Origin: an uncultured Phocaeicola sp.
GTDB taxonomy: Bacteria > Bacteroidota > Bacteroidia > Bacteroidales > Bacteroidaceae
Assembly: GCA_958434805.1 (NCBI GenBank)
Contig: CAUBDX010000016.1
Coordinates: forward strand, 1 to 61,346
Reading direction: 5' to 3'
DNA length: 61,346 bases
Part shown: positions 9,488-17,847 of the stretch, piece after piece
Layout: each line of letters starts with the position of its first letter
Numbering within the stretch: the first letter of the stretch is position 1
Made by a program: the position numbers and the translations under genes
The notes under the pieces: generated by a model
What the model saw: the letters and a program-made list of their open reading frames with translations, nothing else
Database searches by the model: none
Told to the model about the DNA's origin: nothing

Positions 9488-10136
9488 ACTTCAGCAGGCG
9501 TACGGCTTCCTCCTTATCTGGCGCACCAAACACAGCACTTCCTGCCACCAGCACATCTGCCCCTGCCTCTATCAAAGCCGGAGCTGTTTCTGCATTCACT
9601 CCCCCGTCTACTTCTATCAGCGCATGCGAACCCGTACGGGTTATCAACTCACGCAGTTCACGTACCTTACATAAGGTGTGAGGAATAAACTTCTGACCAC
9701 CGAAACCCGGATTCACACTCATCAGCAATACCATATCTACTTCTTCTATTATATCGCTAAGCAATGATACCGGAGTTGCCGGATTTAAAGTAACACCCGC
9801 TTTCATTCCTGCCTCTTTTATCTGCTGAATAACCCGGTGAAGATGAGGACAAGCTTCATAATGCACATTCATCATCATTGCCCCCAGTGCTTTCACTTCA
9901 CTGATAAACTTCTCCGGCTGTACAATCATCAAATGCACATCAAGAGGTTTCTCTGACAGCTTCGCGACATGTTTCAACACCGGAAAGCCAAAGGATATAT
10001 TCGGCACGAATACTCCGTCCATTACATCTAAATGCAGCCAGTCGGCTTCACTCTGATTAATCAGTTCCAAGTCGCTCCTTAAGTCTGAGAAATTTGCAGA
10101 AAGCAAAGATGGAGCTATTTTTACCGTATTTGCCAT
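9474..10136 (-). CDS. rpe: Ribulose-phosphate 3-epimerase
   Basis: TIM-barrel epimerase of 220 aa, interconverting ribulose-5-P and xylulose-5-P in the pentose phosphate pathway. Seen: KIAPSLLSANF near the N-terminus, the metal-binding His and catalytic Asp in HLDVMDGVFVPN, LMSVNPGFGGQKF, and the second catalytic Asp in EVDGGVN. The ATG at 10136 (MANTVKIAP) is preferred over an in-frame ATG at 10151, since it gives the usual N-terminus. It is first in a two-gene unit with comEC. Confidence 0.93.
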   Translation of the reverse strand: MANTVKIAPSLLSANFSDLRSDLELINQSEADWLHLDVMDGVFVPNISFGFPVLKHVAKLSEKPLDVHLMIVQPEKFISEVKALGAMMMNVHYEACPHLHRVIQQIKEAGMKAGVTLNPATPVSLLSDIIEEVDMVLLMSVNPGFGGQKFIPHTLCKVRELRELITRTGSHALIEVDGGVNAETAPALIEAGADVLVAGSAVFGAPDKEEAVRLLKFGGK

Positions 10137-10158
10137 AATCTGTTTTATCATTATTATA

Positions 10159-10166
10159 CAAAGGTA
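10159..10166 (-). promoter_or_regulatory. -7 box of rpe
   Basis: TACCTTTG on the minus strand, 23 nt before the ATG at 10136, matches TAnnTTTG. It overlaps the longer reading frame closely, which supports the shorter start. Confidence 0.5.
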
Positions 10167-10206
10167 AGGATATTTTTCAGGAACAGAAATGCATGATGAA
10201 AAGAAT

Positions 10207-11508
10207 TTATTTTCCGAAGCTGAAACGTAAGCCCAACTGGAGATTAAAACTCAGAGGGTGGTCTTTACGGAAGGTTTCCACATCACTTCCATCATCAAAA
10301 TAATAAGCAATTCCCGGCTCCACATAAAGTCCGAACAAGGGAGTAAAGTTAACCTGTGCTCCGGCTGCAGCCGAAACAGACCACTGCAGCTCACTGACGT
10401 GCAAGGATGAACTTTCACTTTCACGCTCTGTACCCGTTACATAAACTGTCTCCAGATTTCCGGAAACACTTTTCTCAACCGCTCCCCCGGCAGAAGCATA
10501 AATATGAAAACGCTTGTTCTCCCAGATTGAGCGATGCACTTTCAATGGAATACCGATATAGTGTAACTTCCATTCCTCTTCCATATAAGAGGTCTGTGAA
10601 CCAGCGTGCGATTCGGAAGAAAGTATCGTATAGGTCAATCCCGTTTCCAAAGCCCATCCTTTCTTTAAATTCCATTTAACAGAAGCGCCTGCTGTTACGG
10701 GCATACGATGATGAATATCAGTAACAGGAGTCTGCTCCCGATTATTAAACAGAACTTGACTATATGCCGTTGACTTGTCGCTCACGGCATTCATCAGCAA
10801 ATCGCCTGAAGCGTGGAATGTACGCGAAGCCATGCGTCCAAAACCGCCAAATGAACTCGATGAACTATAAGGAATATTTCCGGCTGCCACACCAAGTTGA
10901 ACTGACCGGCTTTCAGTCGAACGAGTCTCCTCTACGTGCTGTGCATTCCTTTTCATCCGTTCACGATCGGCCCGCAACATAGCTCTTCTTGTTTGAACTT
11001 CATTTTTCCCAGCAGAGTCCTGCTGTTTTGTTTCCTCCTGATGAAGAGTTTTGGAGTCAGCAACAACCGGCTCCTCTTCTACCGGCACAGCCGGCTGAAC
11101 TGCACACATCACACCGTCTGAAACCGTCCGACTCCGCAAAGGCTTTCCATCTTGGCGCATCACAACAGCCATCTTTCCTTTTTCAGATTCAGCTACCATC
11201 ATCGGCTCTGCCACAGGCAAAGCTATAGGTTCTTCATGCAGCACAGCCGGTATCTCCTTTTGTGCCAGCTGCCGTCCCTGATACTCCAGTAAATCTGCTG
11301 CGGGCGAAAACCAGAACCAGCAAGTCAGCGAAGAAACCACAGCTATCAGCCCCACGGCAGCAACTGCCTGCCAGCGCTTCCACATTGGAATCACTTTAGG
11401 GGCATCCAAGCTCTTTTCCACCCGTTTCCACATATCTGAAGGAAGAGGTTCAGAGTAGTCATCCATCCTGTTACGGATATTTTGCATCCATTTTTGTTCG
11501 TCCTTCAT
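10207..11508 (-). CDS. Anti-sigma-like membrane protein with C-terminal outer-membrane beta-barrel (PorT/OMP_b-brl-like)
   Basis: Protein of 433 aa. The N-terminal part (residues 1-45) is hydrophilic and short, like an anti-sigma domain. One hydrophobic helix follows (about 46-66, AVAAVGLIAVVSSL), then a long low-complexity linker rich in E, Q and R (about 70-200). The C-terminal 200 residues show alternating beta strands with conserved Gly and end in LQLGLRFSFGK, the aromatic ending of beta-barrel proteins. Its start at 11508 lies 3 nt after the stop of the ECF sigma gene, so the two are coupled and it may control that sigma factor. The GTG at 11511 is also in frame. The topology is odd: see findings. 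Confidence 0.75.
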   Translation of the reverse strand: MKDEQKWMQNIRNRMDDYSEPLPSDMWKRVEKSLDAPKVIPMWKRWQAVAAVGLIAVVSSLTCWFWFSPAADLLEYQGRQLAQKEIPAVLHEEPIALPVAEPMMVAESEKGKMAVVMRQDGKPLRSRTVSDGVMCAVQPAVPVEEEPVVADSKTLHQEETKQQDSAGKNEVQTRRAMLRADRERMKRNAQHVEETRSTESRSVQLGVAAGNIPYSSSSSFGGFGRMASRTFHASGDLLMNAVSDKSTAYSQVLFNNREQTPVTDIHHRMPVTAGASVKWNLKKGWALETGLTYTILSSESHAGSQTSYMEEEWKLHYIGIPLKVHRSIWENKRFHIYASAGGAVEKSVSGNLETVYVTGTERESESSSLHVSELQWSVSAAAGAQVNFTPLFGLYVEPGIAYYFDDGSDVETFRKDHPLSFNLQLGLRFSFGK

Positions 11509-11511
11509 CAC

Positions 11512-12060
11512 TTATAAATTCTTTCTGTATTCATTAATCTTTTTAGCCAATAACGTTTTTGCACGGTAAAACTGCGAAGAAGAGGTATGTTCGGTTATCC
11601 CCAATAAGGCAGCTATCTCCTTATGGCTTTTTTCTTCGAAAACATACAGATTAAATACGGTACGGTAGCCGTCCGGCAGTTCGCTTATCAATCGCATGAG
11701 TTCGGCTTGCGGAATATCATTGATTTCACTTCCATCCTCTTCTTGCATATCGGGAACTTCATCCATGAGAACTTCCTGCTTTATCTGCGCATTTTTTTTG
11801 CGCAAATAGCCCAAAGCTTCATTAACCATCACCCTTGAAAGCCATGCCTTCAACGAGCCTTCTCCCTGATAAATAAACTGAGTGCCTACAGACTGAAATA
11901 TCCGTATAATCCCATCATGAAAAACATCTTCGGCAGCCTCACGTTCACTGATATAACGAAGACAGATAGCAAACAACCGGCCACCATACTGCTCGTATAG
12001 TTCTTTTTGCGCCTTCCTGTCTGCCTGCTTACATAGTAACGCCAATTCTTCTTCTGTCAT
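11512..12060 (-). CDS. ECF-type RNA polymerase sigma factor
   Basis: Sigma-70 family protein of 182 aa. Region 2 (about 20-85) has RYISEREAAEDVFHDG and GSLKAWLSRVMVNEAL; region 4 (about 120-175) has the helix-turn-helix run EEKSHKEIAALLGITEHTSS. No regions 1.2 or 3, so an ECF sigma. The ATG at 12060 (MTEEELALLC) is preferred; the frame extends to 12105 but that would run into the promoter. Its -7 box is overlapped by a perfect palindrome, which suggests specific control. The downstream membrane/beta-barrel gene is the likely partner. Confidence 0.9.
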   Translation of the reverse strand: MTEEELALLCKQADRKAQKELYEQYGGRLFAICLRYISEREAAEDVFHDGIIRIFQSVGTQFIYQGEGSLKAWLSRVMVNEALGYLRKKNAQIKQEVLMDEVPDMQEEDGSEINDIPQAELMRLISELPDGYRTVFNLYVFEEKSHKEIAALLGITEHTSSSQFYRAKTLLAKKINEYRKNL

Positions 12061-12102
12061 ATCACTGTTTACGTGCTTTTTGTTAGTAAAATGAGATAGA
12101 TG

Positions 12103-12169
12103 CAAAAATACTGCATCTGATGCAGTATTTCTTCTTGTTAAAGTGATTTAACATAAAAAGATGCAGTAT
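12103..12169 (-). promoter_or_regulatory. Promoter and palindromic operator of the ECF sigma gene
   Basis: A TATTTTTG -7 box (12103-12110, minus strand) overlaps a perfect 23-bp palindrome at 12107-12129: AATACTGCATC, one central T, GATGCAGTATT. A third half-site GATGCAGTAT lies at 12160-12169, 41 bp from the right arm. The palindrome position over the -7/-33 spacer is what a repressor operator would have. A terminator is less likely, since no gene ends here. Confidence 0.65.
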
Positions 12170-12298
12170 ATTGGCTTTCCCTTTATTTTTTTTATGCTTA
12201 AAACGAAATGGGCTGAATGATTTAGCCTAAAAATCGGAATACATAATAAGCTATGTGCAAAAAAGTAAAATAAAAATAGAATAAAACAACTGCTGTAT

Positions 12299-12991
12299 AT
12301 GATTTTTTTTAAAACACTACCATTAGCTATCTGTGCAGGAATATGTAGTTTTTTACTTTCCTCTTGCCTTGACGATGACCAGCCAGAAACTTTGTACCCC
12401 ACGTTAGGAACTGTAATAAAAGAAGAGAAATTAATGATCGACTCTGATTCATACGGAATACTGGTTCCTACCAATCCCAATAAGTTTACGGCTGCCGAAC
12501 TTGACAAAGACGGTCAAAGAGTCATGATTAATGTTTTGGCCAACGAAATAGAAACTCCTCTTCCTGAGAGCGAAGAGCGGAAAGTAAAAATCATGGAACT
12601 CTATAAGGTCACAACAAAAGACATAAACCGCACAGACAAAGAAGGCAGCGAACTTCACGAGGAATTCGGGAATAACCCGATTCAAATCACCAGTGCTTCT
12701 ATCAGCAAAGAACATCTGAACATTCAATATCGGTTTAAAGGGAATAATCCGGAAAGACCTCACCGCGTCAGTCTGGTAGTTAGAACGGTGTGCCAACCCG
12801 ATGAAGAGGGCTTGCTGCCAGTTGAGCTGAGACACGATGCGCAGCAAGATGAACTGCGACATGAGTTTTGGAGCGTCACATCATTCCGCTTGTCCGGCAT
12901 CACTGAATATGATCAGAAAAACATCAAAGGCTTCAAGATTACTTATCACAGTGGAGCAAACGCACAAGCGGAATGGGTAGTTAAAAAGTGA
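12299..12991 (+). CDS. NigD-like lipoprotein
   Basis: Protein of 230 aa with a signal peptide and lipobox (LLSSC, Cys near residue 24) followed by an Asp-rich LDDDQ, a start common to Bacteroides NigD-like proteins. The body has a short beta-rich N-terminal domain (about 30-110) and an Ig-like C-terminal domain (about 120-230), matching the NigD N/C two-domain plan by eye. The family name comes from a bacteriocin locus, but most members have no assigned role. It stands alone on the plus strand and meets fmt tail to tail with a 6-nt gap. Confidence 0.75.
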   Translation: MIFFKTLPLAICAGICSFLLSSCLDDDQPETLYPTLGTVIKEEKLMIDSDSYGILVPTNPNKFTAAELDKDGQRVMINVLANEIETPLPESEERKVKIMELYKVTTKDINRTDKEGSELHEEFGNNPIQITSASISKEHLNIQYRFKGNNPERPHRVSLVVRTVCQPDEEGLLPVELRHDAQQDELRHEFWSVTSFRLSGITEYDQKNIKGFKITYHSGANAQAEWVVKK

Positions 12992-12997
12992 GCCGTG

Positions 12998-13969
12998 TTA
13001 CAGACACTTGTCTCCCTCACCAGCCCGATACCCGCGAAGGAAATCGCATACACTCATGCGTTTTTTCCCGGCAAGCTGCAAAGAGAGCACATTAATATAG
13101 CCGTCGGTAGAAGCGATACGGAAAAAGGTTTTCTTGTCGGTATCAATGGTTCCGGGTTCTAACTCATGTGAAACAAACTGTTTTTCTGTTTCAAAGATTT
13201 TCAGCATCAACGGGGTGCTTCCTTCTTGGCAAAACTCAGTCCATGCAGCTGGATAAGGAGAAAGCCCCCTTACAAAGTCATACACACGTTTTACTCCGGC
13301 ATGCCAGTCAATACGGCAAGTCTCTTTGAAGATTTTAGGTGCCGGACGCAAATCTTCTTCTGAAGCCAGCTCCTCTTGAGGGGTGGTCTTTATATTCCCT
13401 TCAAGAATAGCATCTACTGTCTTCAAGACCAAGTCACCGCCCAGATTCATCAAACGGTTATATACAACTTCCACATTATCGGTATCGGCTATAGGAACAC
13501 GCACCTGGTCAATGATTTCCCCTGTGTCGATTTCATGTTTTAAGAAGAAGGTGGTAATACCTGTTTCCGTATCTCCATTAATGACTGCCCAGTTGATAGG
13601 AGCTGCTCCCCGATATTGCGGCAGTAAGGAGGCGTGCAGATTGAAAGTTCCCAAACGAGGCATATTCCAAACCACCTCAGGAAGCATACGAAAAGCCACA
13701 ACAATTTGAAGATCAGCTTCCAAGGAACGAAGTTCTGCCAGAAACTCTTCATCTTTCAGTTTCTCCGGCTGAAGTACTTTCAAACCTTTTGATACGGCAT
13801 ACTGCTTCACCGGACTGGGCTGTAACACGCTGCCATGACGCCCCATCGGCTTATCAGGCATCGTAATCACACCCACCACATTATATCCTCCCTCAACCAA
13901 GCGACGCAGACTTTCCACGGCAAATTCGGGAGTTCCCATATAAACAATTTTCAAATCGCTCTTTTCCAT
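12998..13969 (-). CDS. fmt: Methionyl-tRNA formyltransferase
   Basis: Protein of 323 aa that formylates initiator Met-tRNA using 10-formyl-THF. Seen: IVYMGTPEFA at the N-terminus, the catalytic/folate loop NLHASLLPQYRGAAPINWA, and a C-terminal OB-fold-like region. The ATG at 13969 (MEKSDLKIVYMG) is chosen; the frame continues to 14038 but that extension overlaps the preceding clc gene and is not family-like. It is last of a tsaC-clc-fmt cluster, 49 nt after clc. Confidence 0.93.
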   Translation of the reverse strand: MEKSDLKIVYMGTPEFAVESLRRLVEGGYNVVGVITMPDKPMGRHGSVLQPSPVKQYAVSKGLKVLQPEKLKDEEFLAELRSLEADLQIVVAFRMLPEVVWNMPRLGTFNLHASLLPQYRGAAPINWAVINGDTETGITTFFLKHEIDTGEIIDQVRVPIADTDNVEVVYNRLMNLGGDLVLKTVDAILEGNIKTTPQEELASEEDLRPAPKIFKETCRIDWHAGVKRVYDFVRGLSPYPAAWTEFCQEGSTPLMLKIFETEKQFVSHELEPGTIDTDKKTFFRIASTDGYINVLSLQLAGKKRMSVCDFLRGYRAGEGDKCL

Positions 13970-14018
13970 TTCTATTTTATTTTGAATTTCCGAGCCATCA
14001 AGTAGCTCAGAGCCCTTA

Positions 14019-15818
14019 TTATTCTTCCGAAAAGTCAACTAGTACCTGACGATAAGTGTTCAGCATTTTCGACTTCGAAACAAATCCTTTATATTTATTA
14101 TGCTCATCTACCACAGCCAAATTCCAAGCTCCGGTCTCATCAAACTTACGCATCACAGCCTCCATCGAATCATTAGTATAAATGCGAGCCTGCGATACCG
14201 TCATCAGGTTTTCTACCCGATAACGGTGATACAGTTCCTGACGGAACATGATGTTACGTATGTCATCGAGTACCACGACTCCCAACAATTCTTCCCGCAC
14301 ATCGACCACCGGAAACAAATTCCGGCTAGACTTTGAAATGGCCCGTACCAATTCGCCTAAATCCATATCCGGACGCACTACCTGAAAGTCAGTTTCGATA
14401 ATACTTTCCATATTCATCAGAGTTAATACGGCCTTGTCTTTATGATGTGTTACCAACTCTCCCTTTTTAGCCAGACGCATGGAGTAGATACTATGAGGTT
14501 CAAACACGATAATGGTCAGATAGGCACAAACGGAAACAATCATCAGCGGCAGAAACAAAGCATAACCACCCGTCAGCTCTGCAATCAAGAAAACCCCCGT
14601 AAGTGGAGCATGCATTACGCCCGACATCAATCCAGCCATCCCCATCAACGCAAAATTCTTTTCCGGAATGTAAGTGTTACCGATATGGAATTCATTGCAT
14701 ACATAGGAAAAGACAAAGCCGGAAATACAGCCCAAAAACAAGCTGGGAGCAAAAATACCACCGCAACCACCTCCGCCGTTTGTGGCACTTGAAGCAAATA
14801 CCTTAAACAAAATAATCAGCAACAGATAAATCACAAGCAGACTGGCATTACCGTAGAAGAATGAATTATTCATGACGGTATCCCAGTCGGCAGAAGATTT
14901 TCCATTCAGCAGCAACGAGATGGTATCATATCCCTCACCATATAAAGGCGGAAAAAGAAAAATCAGCACACTCAGCATGGTCCCCCCGATGACGAACTTT
15001 ACGTACGGATTTGAATAGCGGCGGAAGATATTCTCAATCCAGTTCATGGAGCGAGTGAAGTACCAGGCCACCAATCCGCAAAAGATACCCAATGCAATGG
15101 CATAGGGCACACGCTCAAGCGCAAAAGGAAAATCCAGCTGGAAATGAAACATTGACTCTGTTCCCGTCAGCATATAAGAGATACAAGCGGCTGTAACACT
15201 GGTTATCAGCAACGGAAGAAGCGAAGCCATAGTCAGGTCAATCATCAGCACTTCCAATGTAAAGACCAGTCCGGCTATAGGTGCCTTGAAAATGCCTGAA
15301 ACAGCTCCGGCTGCACCGCATCCCACGAGCAACATCAGCGTTTTATGGTCCATACGGAAAATACTTCCCAAGTTCGACCCGATGGCTGAACCGGTAAGCA
15401 CAATAGGGGCTTCCGCTCCTACAGAACCACCACAACCAATCGTGATGGCAGAAGCACAAACCGACGACCAAATATTATGACGCTTAATACGACTTTGACG
15501 GCAAGATATGGCATAAAGAATTTTAGTTACTCCATGACTGATATCATCGCGCACCACCTTGCGGATAAATAAGCTGGTAAGCAGGATACCCACCACCGGA
15601 TAAACCAAATAAAGCCAGTTGGCACCGGTGGAATCAAAGTTTTCTGTCAGAAACTCTTTGATATATTCCACTAAAAACTTTAGCACATAGGCTGCCAATG
15701 CCGTAAACACACCGACCAGAAGGCTCAATATCAGAATAAAATGTTTATCCTTGATATGAGTTTCACGCCAATGCAGGAAACGCAGCAGCAGGCTGTATCT
15801 ATCATCAGAAACTTTCAT
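14019..15818 (-). CDS. ClC-family chloride channel/transporter with CBS domains
   Basis: Membrane protein of 599 aa. The ClC pore signatures are present: CGGSVGAEAPIV with the gating Glu (the GxEGP position), GIFKAPIAG, and GGGGCGGIFAPSLFLG. About ten to twelve membrane helices fill residues 20-440, and two CBS domains (about 455-590) form the cytoplasmic tail, which in the family binds nucleotides. The gating Glu is kept, which suits a proton/chloride antiporter, though function cannot be settled from that alone. It lies 12 nt after tsaC. Confidence 0.88.
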   Translation of the reverse strand: MKVSDDRYSLLLRFLHWRETHIKDKHFILILSLLVGVFTALAAYVLKFLVEYIKEFLTENFDSTGANWLYLVYPVVGILLTSLFIRKVVRDDISHGVTKILYAISCRQSRIKRHNIWSSVCASAITIGCGGSVGAEAPIVLTGSAIGSNLGSIFRMDHKTLMLLVGCGAAGAVSGIFKAPIAGLVFTLEVLMIDLTMASLLPLLITSVTAACISYMLTGTESMFHFQLDFPFALERVPYAIALGIFCGLVAWYFTRSMNWIENIFRRYSNPYVKFVIGGTMLSVLIFLFPPLYGEGYDTISLLLNGKSSADWDTVMNNSFFYGNASLLVIYLLLIILFKVFASSATNGGGGCGGIFAPSLFLGCISGFVFSYVCNEFHIGNTYIPEKNFALMGMAGLMSGVMHAPLTGVFLIAELTGGYALFLPLMIVSVCAYLTIIVFEPHSIYSMRLAKKGELVTHHKDKAVLTLMNMESIIETDFQVVRPDMDLGELVRAISKSSRNLFPVVDVREELLGVVVLDDIRNIMFRQELYHRYRVENLMTVSQARIYTNDSMEAVMRKFDETGAWNLAVVDEHNKYKGFVSKSKMLNTYRQVLVDFSEE

Positions 15819-15830
15819 TGTTATTCTTTA

Positions 15831-16397
15831 TTATTCACGGATTATCTTAATTTCCCCTCCTTTACCCAACTTGATGATGCTTGAAGGCTTGGGATGTCCT
15901 TCCTCTTCACGGCGATAATCAACGATATAATCAACCGCCTGCTTAATTTCCTCGCTTATTTCACTGAATACAGCCGGAGCGGGCTGTCCGCTGATATTAG
16001 CTGAAGTGGAAACTATCGCTTTACGGAAACGGAAACAGAGCTGTTTTGAAAACTCTTCTTCAGTCACCCGAATGCCGACCGTGCCATCGGATGCCAGTAA
16101 ATTAGGAGCAAGATTTCGTGCTCCATCATATATAATCGTCAAGGGTTTAGTAGTCAAGTCTATCAAATCCCATGCTACATGGGGGACATTTTGCACGTAG
16201 AAATCAACTTTAACCGGATTATCCACCAAAACCAGCATCGCTTTGCTGTCAGCGCGCTGTTTGATTTCATAAACCCGCTTTACTGCTTCCTCATTTGTTG
16301 CATCACATCCTATTCCCCAAACAGTATCAGTAGGATAAAGTATTACCCCACCCTTTTGCAGCACCTCACATGCACGTTTAATCTCATCTTTCATCAT
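15831..16397 (-). CDS. tsaC: L-threonylcarbamoyladenylate synthase (Sua5/YrdC/YciO family)
   Basis: Protein of 188 aa making threonylcarbamoyl-AMP for the t6A37 modification of ANN-reading tRNAs. Seen: the nucleotide-binding opening GGVILYPTDTVWGIGCDA, the Lys/Arg-rich segment KQRADSKAMLVLV, and STSANISGQPAP. It lacks the extra C-terminal Sua5 domain, so it is of the short TsaC/YciO type; YciO-like members of uncertain role cannot be excluded. Two in-frame ATGs (16397, 16394) are adjacent. It is first in the cluster with clc and fmt. Confidence 0.85.
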   Translation of the reverse strand: MMKDEIKRACEVLQKGGVILYPTDTVWGIGCDATNEEAVKRVYEIKQRADSKAMLVLVDNPVKVDFYVQNVPHVAWDLIDLTTKPLTIIYDGARNLAPNLLASDGTVGIRVTEEEFSKQLCFRFRKAIVSTSANISGQPAPAVFSEISEEIKQAVDYIVDYRREEEGHPKPSSIIKLGKGGEIKIIRE

Positions 16398-16459
16398 ATT
16401 ACTTTACATTTATAAAAACACAGAAGTTTTAAAAAGAACTGCATTTTTTATCCAAAAAG

Positions 16460-16492
16460 CAAAAGTACAAAGGATTTTTAGGACTGCCCAAA
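16460..16492 (-). promoter_or_regulatory. Promoter of tsaC-clc-fmt
   Basis: Minus-strand TTTG (16489-16492) and TACTTTTG (16460-16467), 21 bp apart, fit the Bacteroidetes consensus. It lies back to back with the dinB -7 box at 16503. Confidence 0.55.
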
Positions 16493-16502
16493 AAAGTTTC
16501 AT

Positions 16503-16510
16503 TAAATTTG
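16503..16510 (+). promoter_or_regulatory. -7 box of dinB
   Basis: TAAATTTG, 19 nt before the dinB ATG, fits TAnnTTTG. The implied 5' leader is very short. No LexA-like site was recognised. Confidence 0.5.
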
Positions 16511-16529
16511 CAGAAAAGCGGCTCTGTTT

Positions 16530-17633
16530 ATGGCGATTCTCCGAAAAATAATCCACATTGACATGGATGCTTTTTATGCCTCCGTGGAACAGCGTGACAA
16601 CCCTTCGCTGAGAGGAAAGCCTGTGGCTGTAGGACATGCCGAAAAACGGGGAGTGGTGGCTGCAGCCAGCTATGAAGCCCGGAAATTCGGCGTACGCTCA
16701 GCCATGCCTTCACAAAAAGCCCTCCAACTCTGTCCTCATTTGATTTTCATTGAGGGAAGGATGGAGGTTTACAGACAGGTATCTGCACAGATTCACTCCA
16801 TATTCCGGGAATATACAGACTTAATTGAACCGATTTCGCTGGACGAAGCCTTTCTGGATGTAACTGAAAATAAAAAAGGGATAGATTTGGCGGTAGATAT
16901 AGCACGCGAAATCAAACAGCGCATCCGGGAAGAACTGCATTTAATCGCATCGGCAGGAGTTTCCTATAATAAATTTCTTGCCAAAATAGCTTCCGACTAT
17001 CGGAAGCCGGATGGACTTTGCACCATTCATCCGGATCAAGCTCTCGACTTTATTGGTCATCTTCCCATTGAATCGTTTTGGGGGGTCGGTCCGGTTACAG
17101 CCAAGAAAATGCACCGCTTAGGTATTTACAACGGTGAGACATTGCGCAAATGCTCACTCGAAATGCTTATCCGCCAGTTCGGAAAAACAGGAACTATTTA
17201 TTATGATTTTGCCCGCGGAGAAGATCATCGTCCGGTTGAAGCCGTACGCATACGGAAATCAATAGGCTGTGAGCATACGCTGGAAAAAGACATCACACTG
17301 AAGAGTTCGGTTATTATCGAGTTATATCACGTGGCCCGTGAATTGACAGAAAGACTGAAACAGAAAGAATTCAAAGGAACTACGCTGACACTCAAAGTCA
17401 AATTCTGCGACTTTACACAAATCACAAGAAGCCTCAGCACCCGCCAGAACTTATACAAGCTGGATGAAATTCTTCCGTTGGCAAAAAAACTGCTGCAAGA
17501 AGTAGACTATGCGCAGCATCCAATCCGCCTGCTTGGGCTTTCTGTCTCAAATCCGAAAGAGGAAATGGAGGAGGATGCTTCTCAGCACGAAAAATGGATT
17601 CAGCTTGAACTGGATTTCAAGAAGGAAATATAA
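16530..17633 (+). CDS. dinB: DNA polymerase IV (Y-family translesion polymerase)
   Basis: Protein of 367 aa. The catalytic palm has HIDMDAFYASVEQ and SLDEAFLDVT, holding the metal-binding acidic residues; the steric-gate Phe/Tyr region is in the first motif. Helix-hairpin-helix thumb elements (FWGVGPVTAKKM) and the little-finger domain (about 240-345) follow. The C-terminus is short and ends in ELDFKKEI; a QLxLF-type beta-clamp motif is not obvious, although WIQLELDF is suggestive. It bypasses lesions with reduced fidelity. Single gene, divergent from tsaC. Confidence 0.93.
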   Translation: MAILRKIIHIDMDAFYASVEQRDNPSLRGKPVAVGHAEKRGVVAAASYEARKFGVRSAMPSQKALQLCPHLIFIEGRMEVYRQVSAQIHSIFREYTDLIEPISLDEAFLDVTENKKGIDLAVDIAREIKQRIREELHLIASAGVSYNKFLAKIASDYRKPDGLCTIHPDQALDFIGHLPIESFWGVGPVTAKKMHRLGIYNGETLRKCSLEMLIRQFGKTGTIYYDFARGEDHRPVEAVRIRKSIGCEHTLEKDITLKSSVIIELYHVARELTERLKQKEFKGTTLTLKVKFCDFTQITRSLSTRQNLYKLDEILPLAKKLLQEVDYAQHPIRLLGLSVSNPKEEMEEDASQHEKWIQLELDFKKEI

Positions 17634-17694
17634 CCAGCAGAATCTGCCGCCGAAAACGAAAGGGTAATAAAAACAATGAAACGAGGGCTGACAA

Positions 17695-17760
17695 AATGCT
17701 TAGGCGAATACATGCAAAGACCGAAGCAAGACGAATGAAATGCCTAAGCGAATTGAGCGC
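17695..17760. repeat. Three degenerate 22-bp tandem units (intergenic array 2)
   Basis: Units at 17695-17716, 17717-17738 and 17739-17760, each 22 bp. Units 1 and 3 share AATGCYTARGCGAAT; unit 2 keeps the spacing with AAgaCCgAAGC. The array lies in the 214-bp gap between the convergent dinB and carboxylase genes. It is weaker than the other three arrays. Confidence 0.6.
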
Positions 17761-17787
17761 ACAGAAGGATGCTATTTCCACATAAAA

Positions 17788-17823
17788 AAAGAGGTCTGCA
17801 CCTTTCCGGTACAAACCTCTTTC
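17788..17823. terminator. Strong bidirectional terminator between dinB and the carboxylase operon
   Basis: A 15-bp stem (17788-17802 with 17809-17823, two G-T pairs) around a 6-nt loop. It has seven A upstream, so seven T follow it on the minus strand. It ends the carboxylase operon and probably dinB. Confidence 0.8.
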
Positions 17824-17847
17824 CTTATATTTACATCAAGCAAATTC

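Noticed and set aside
12107..12129. Rho-independent terminator
   Set aside because: No gene ends here on either strand and the palindrome overlaps a promoter box.
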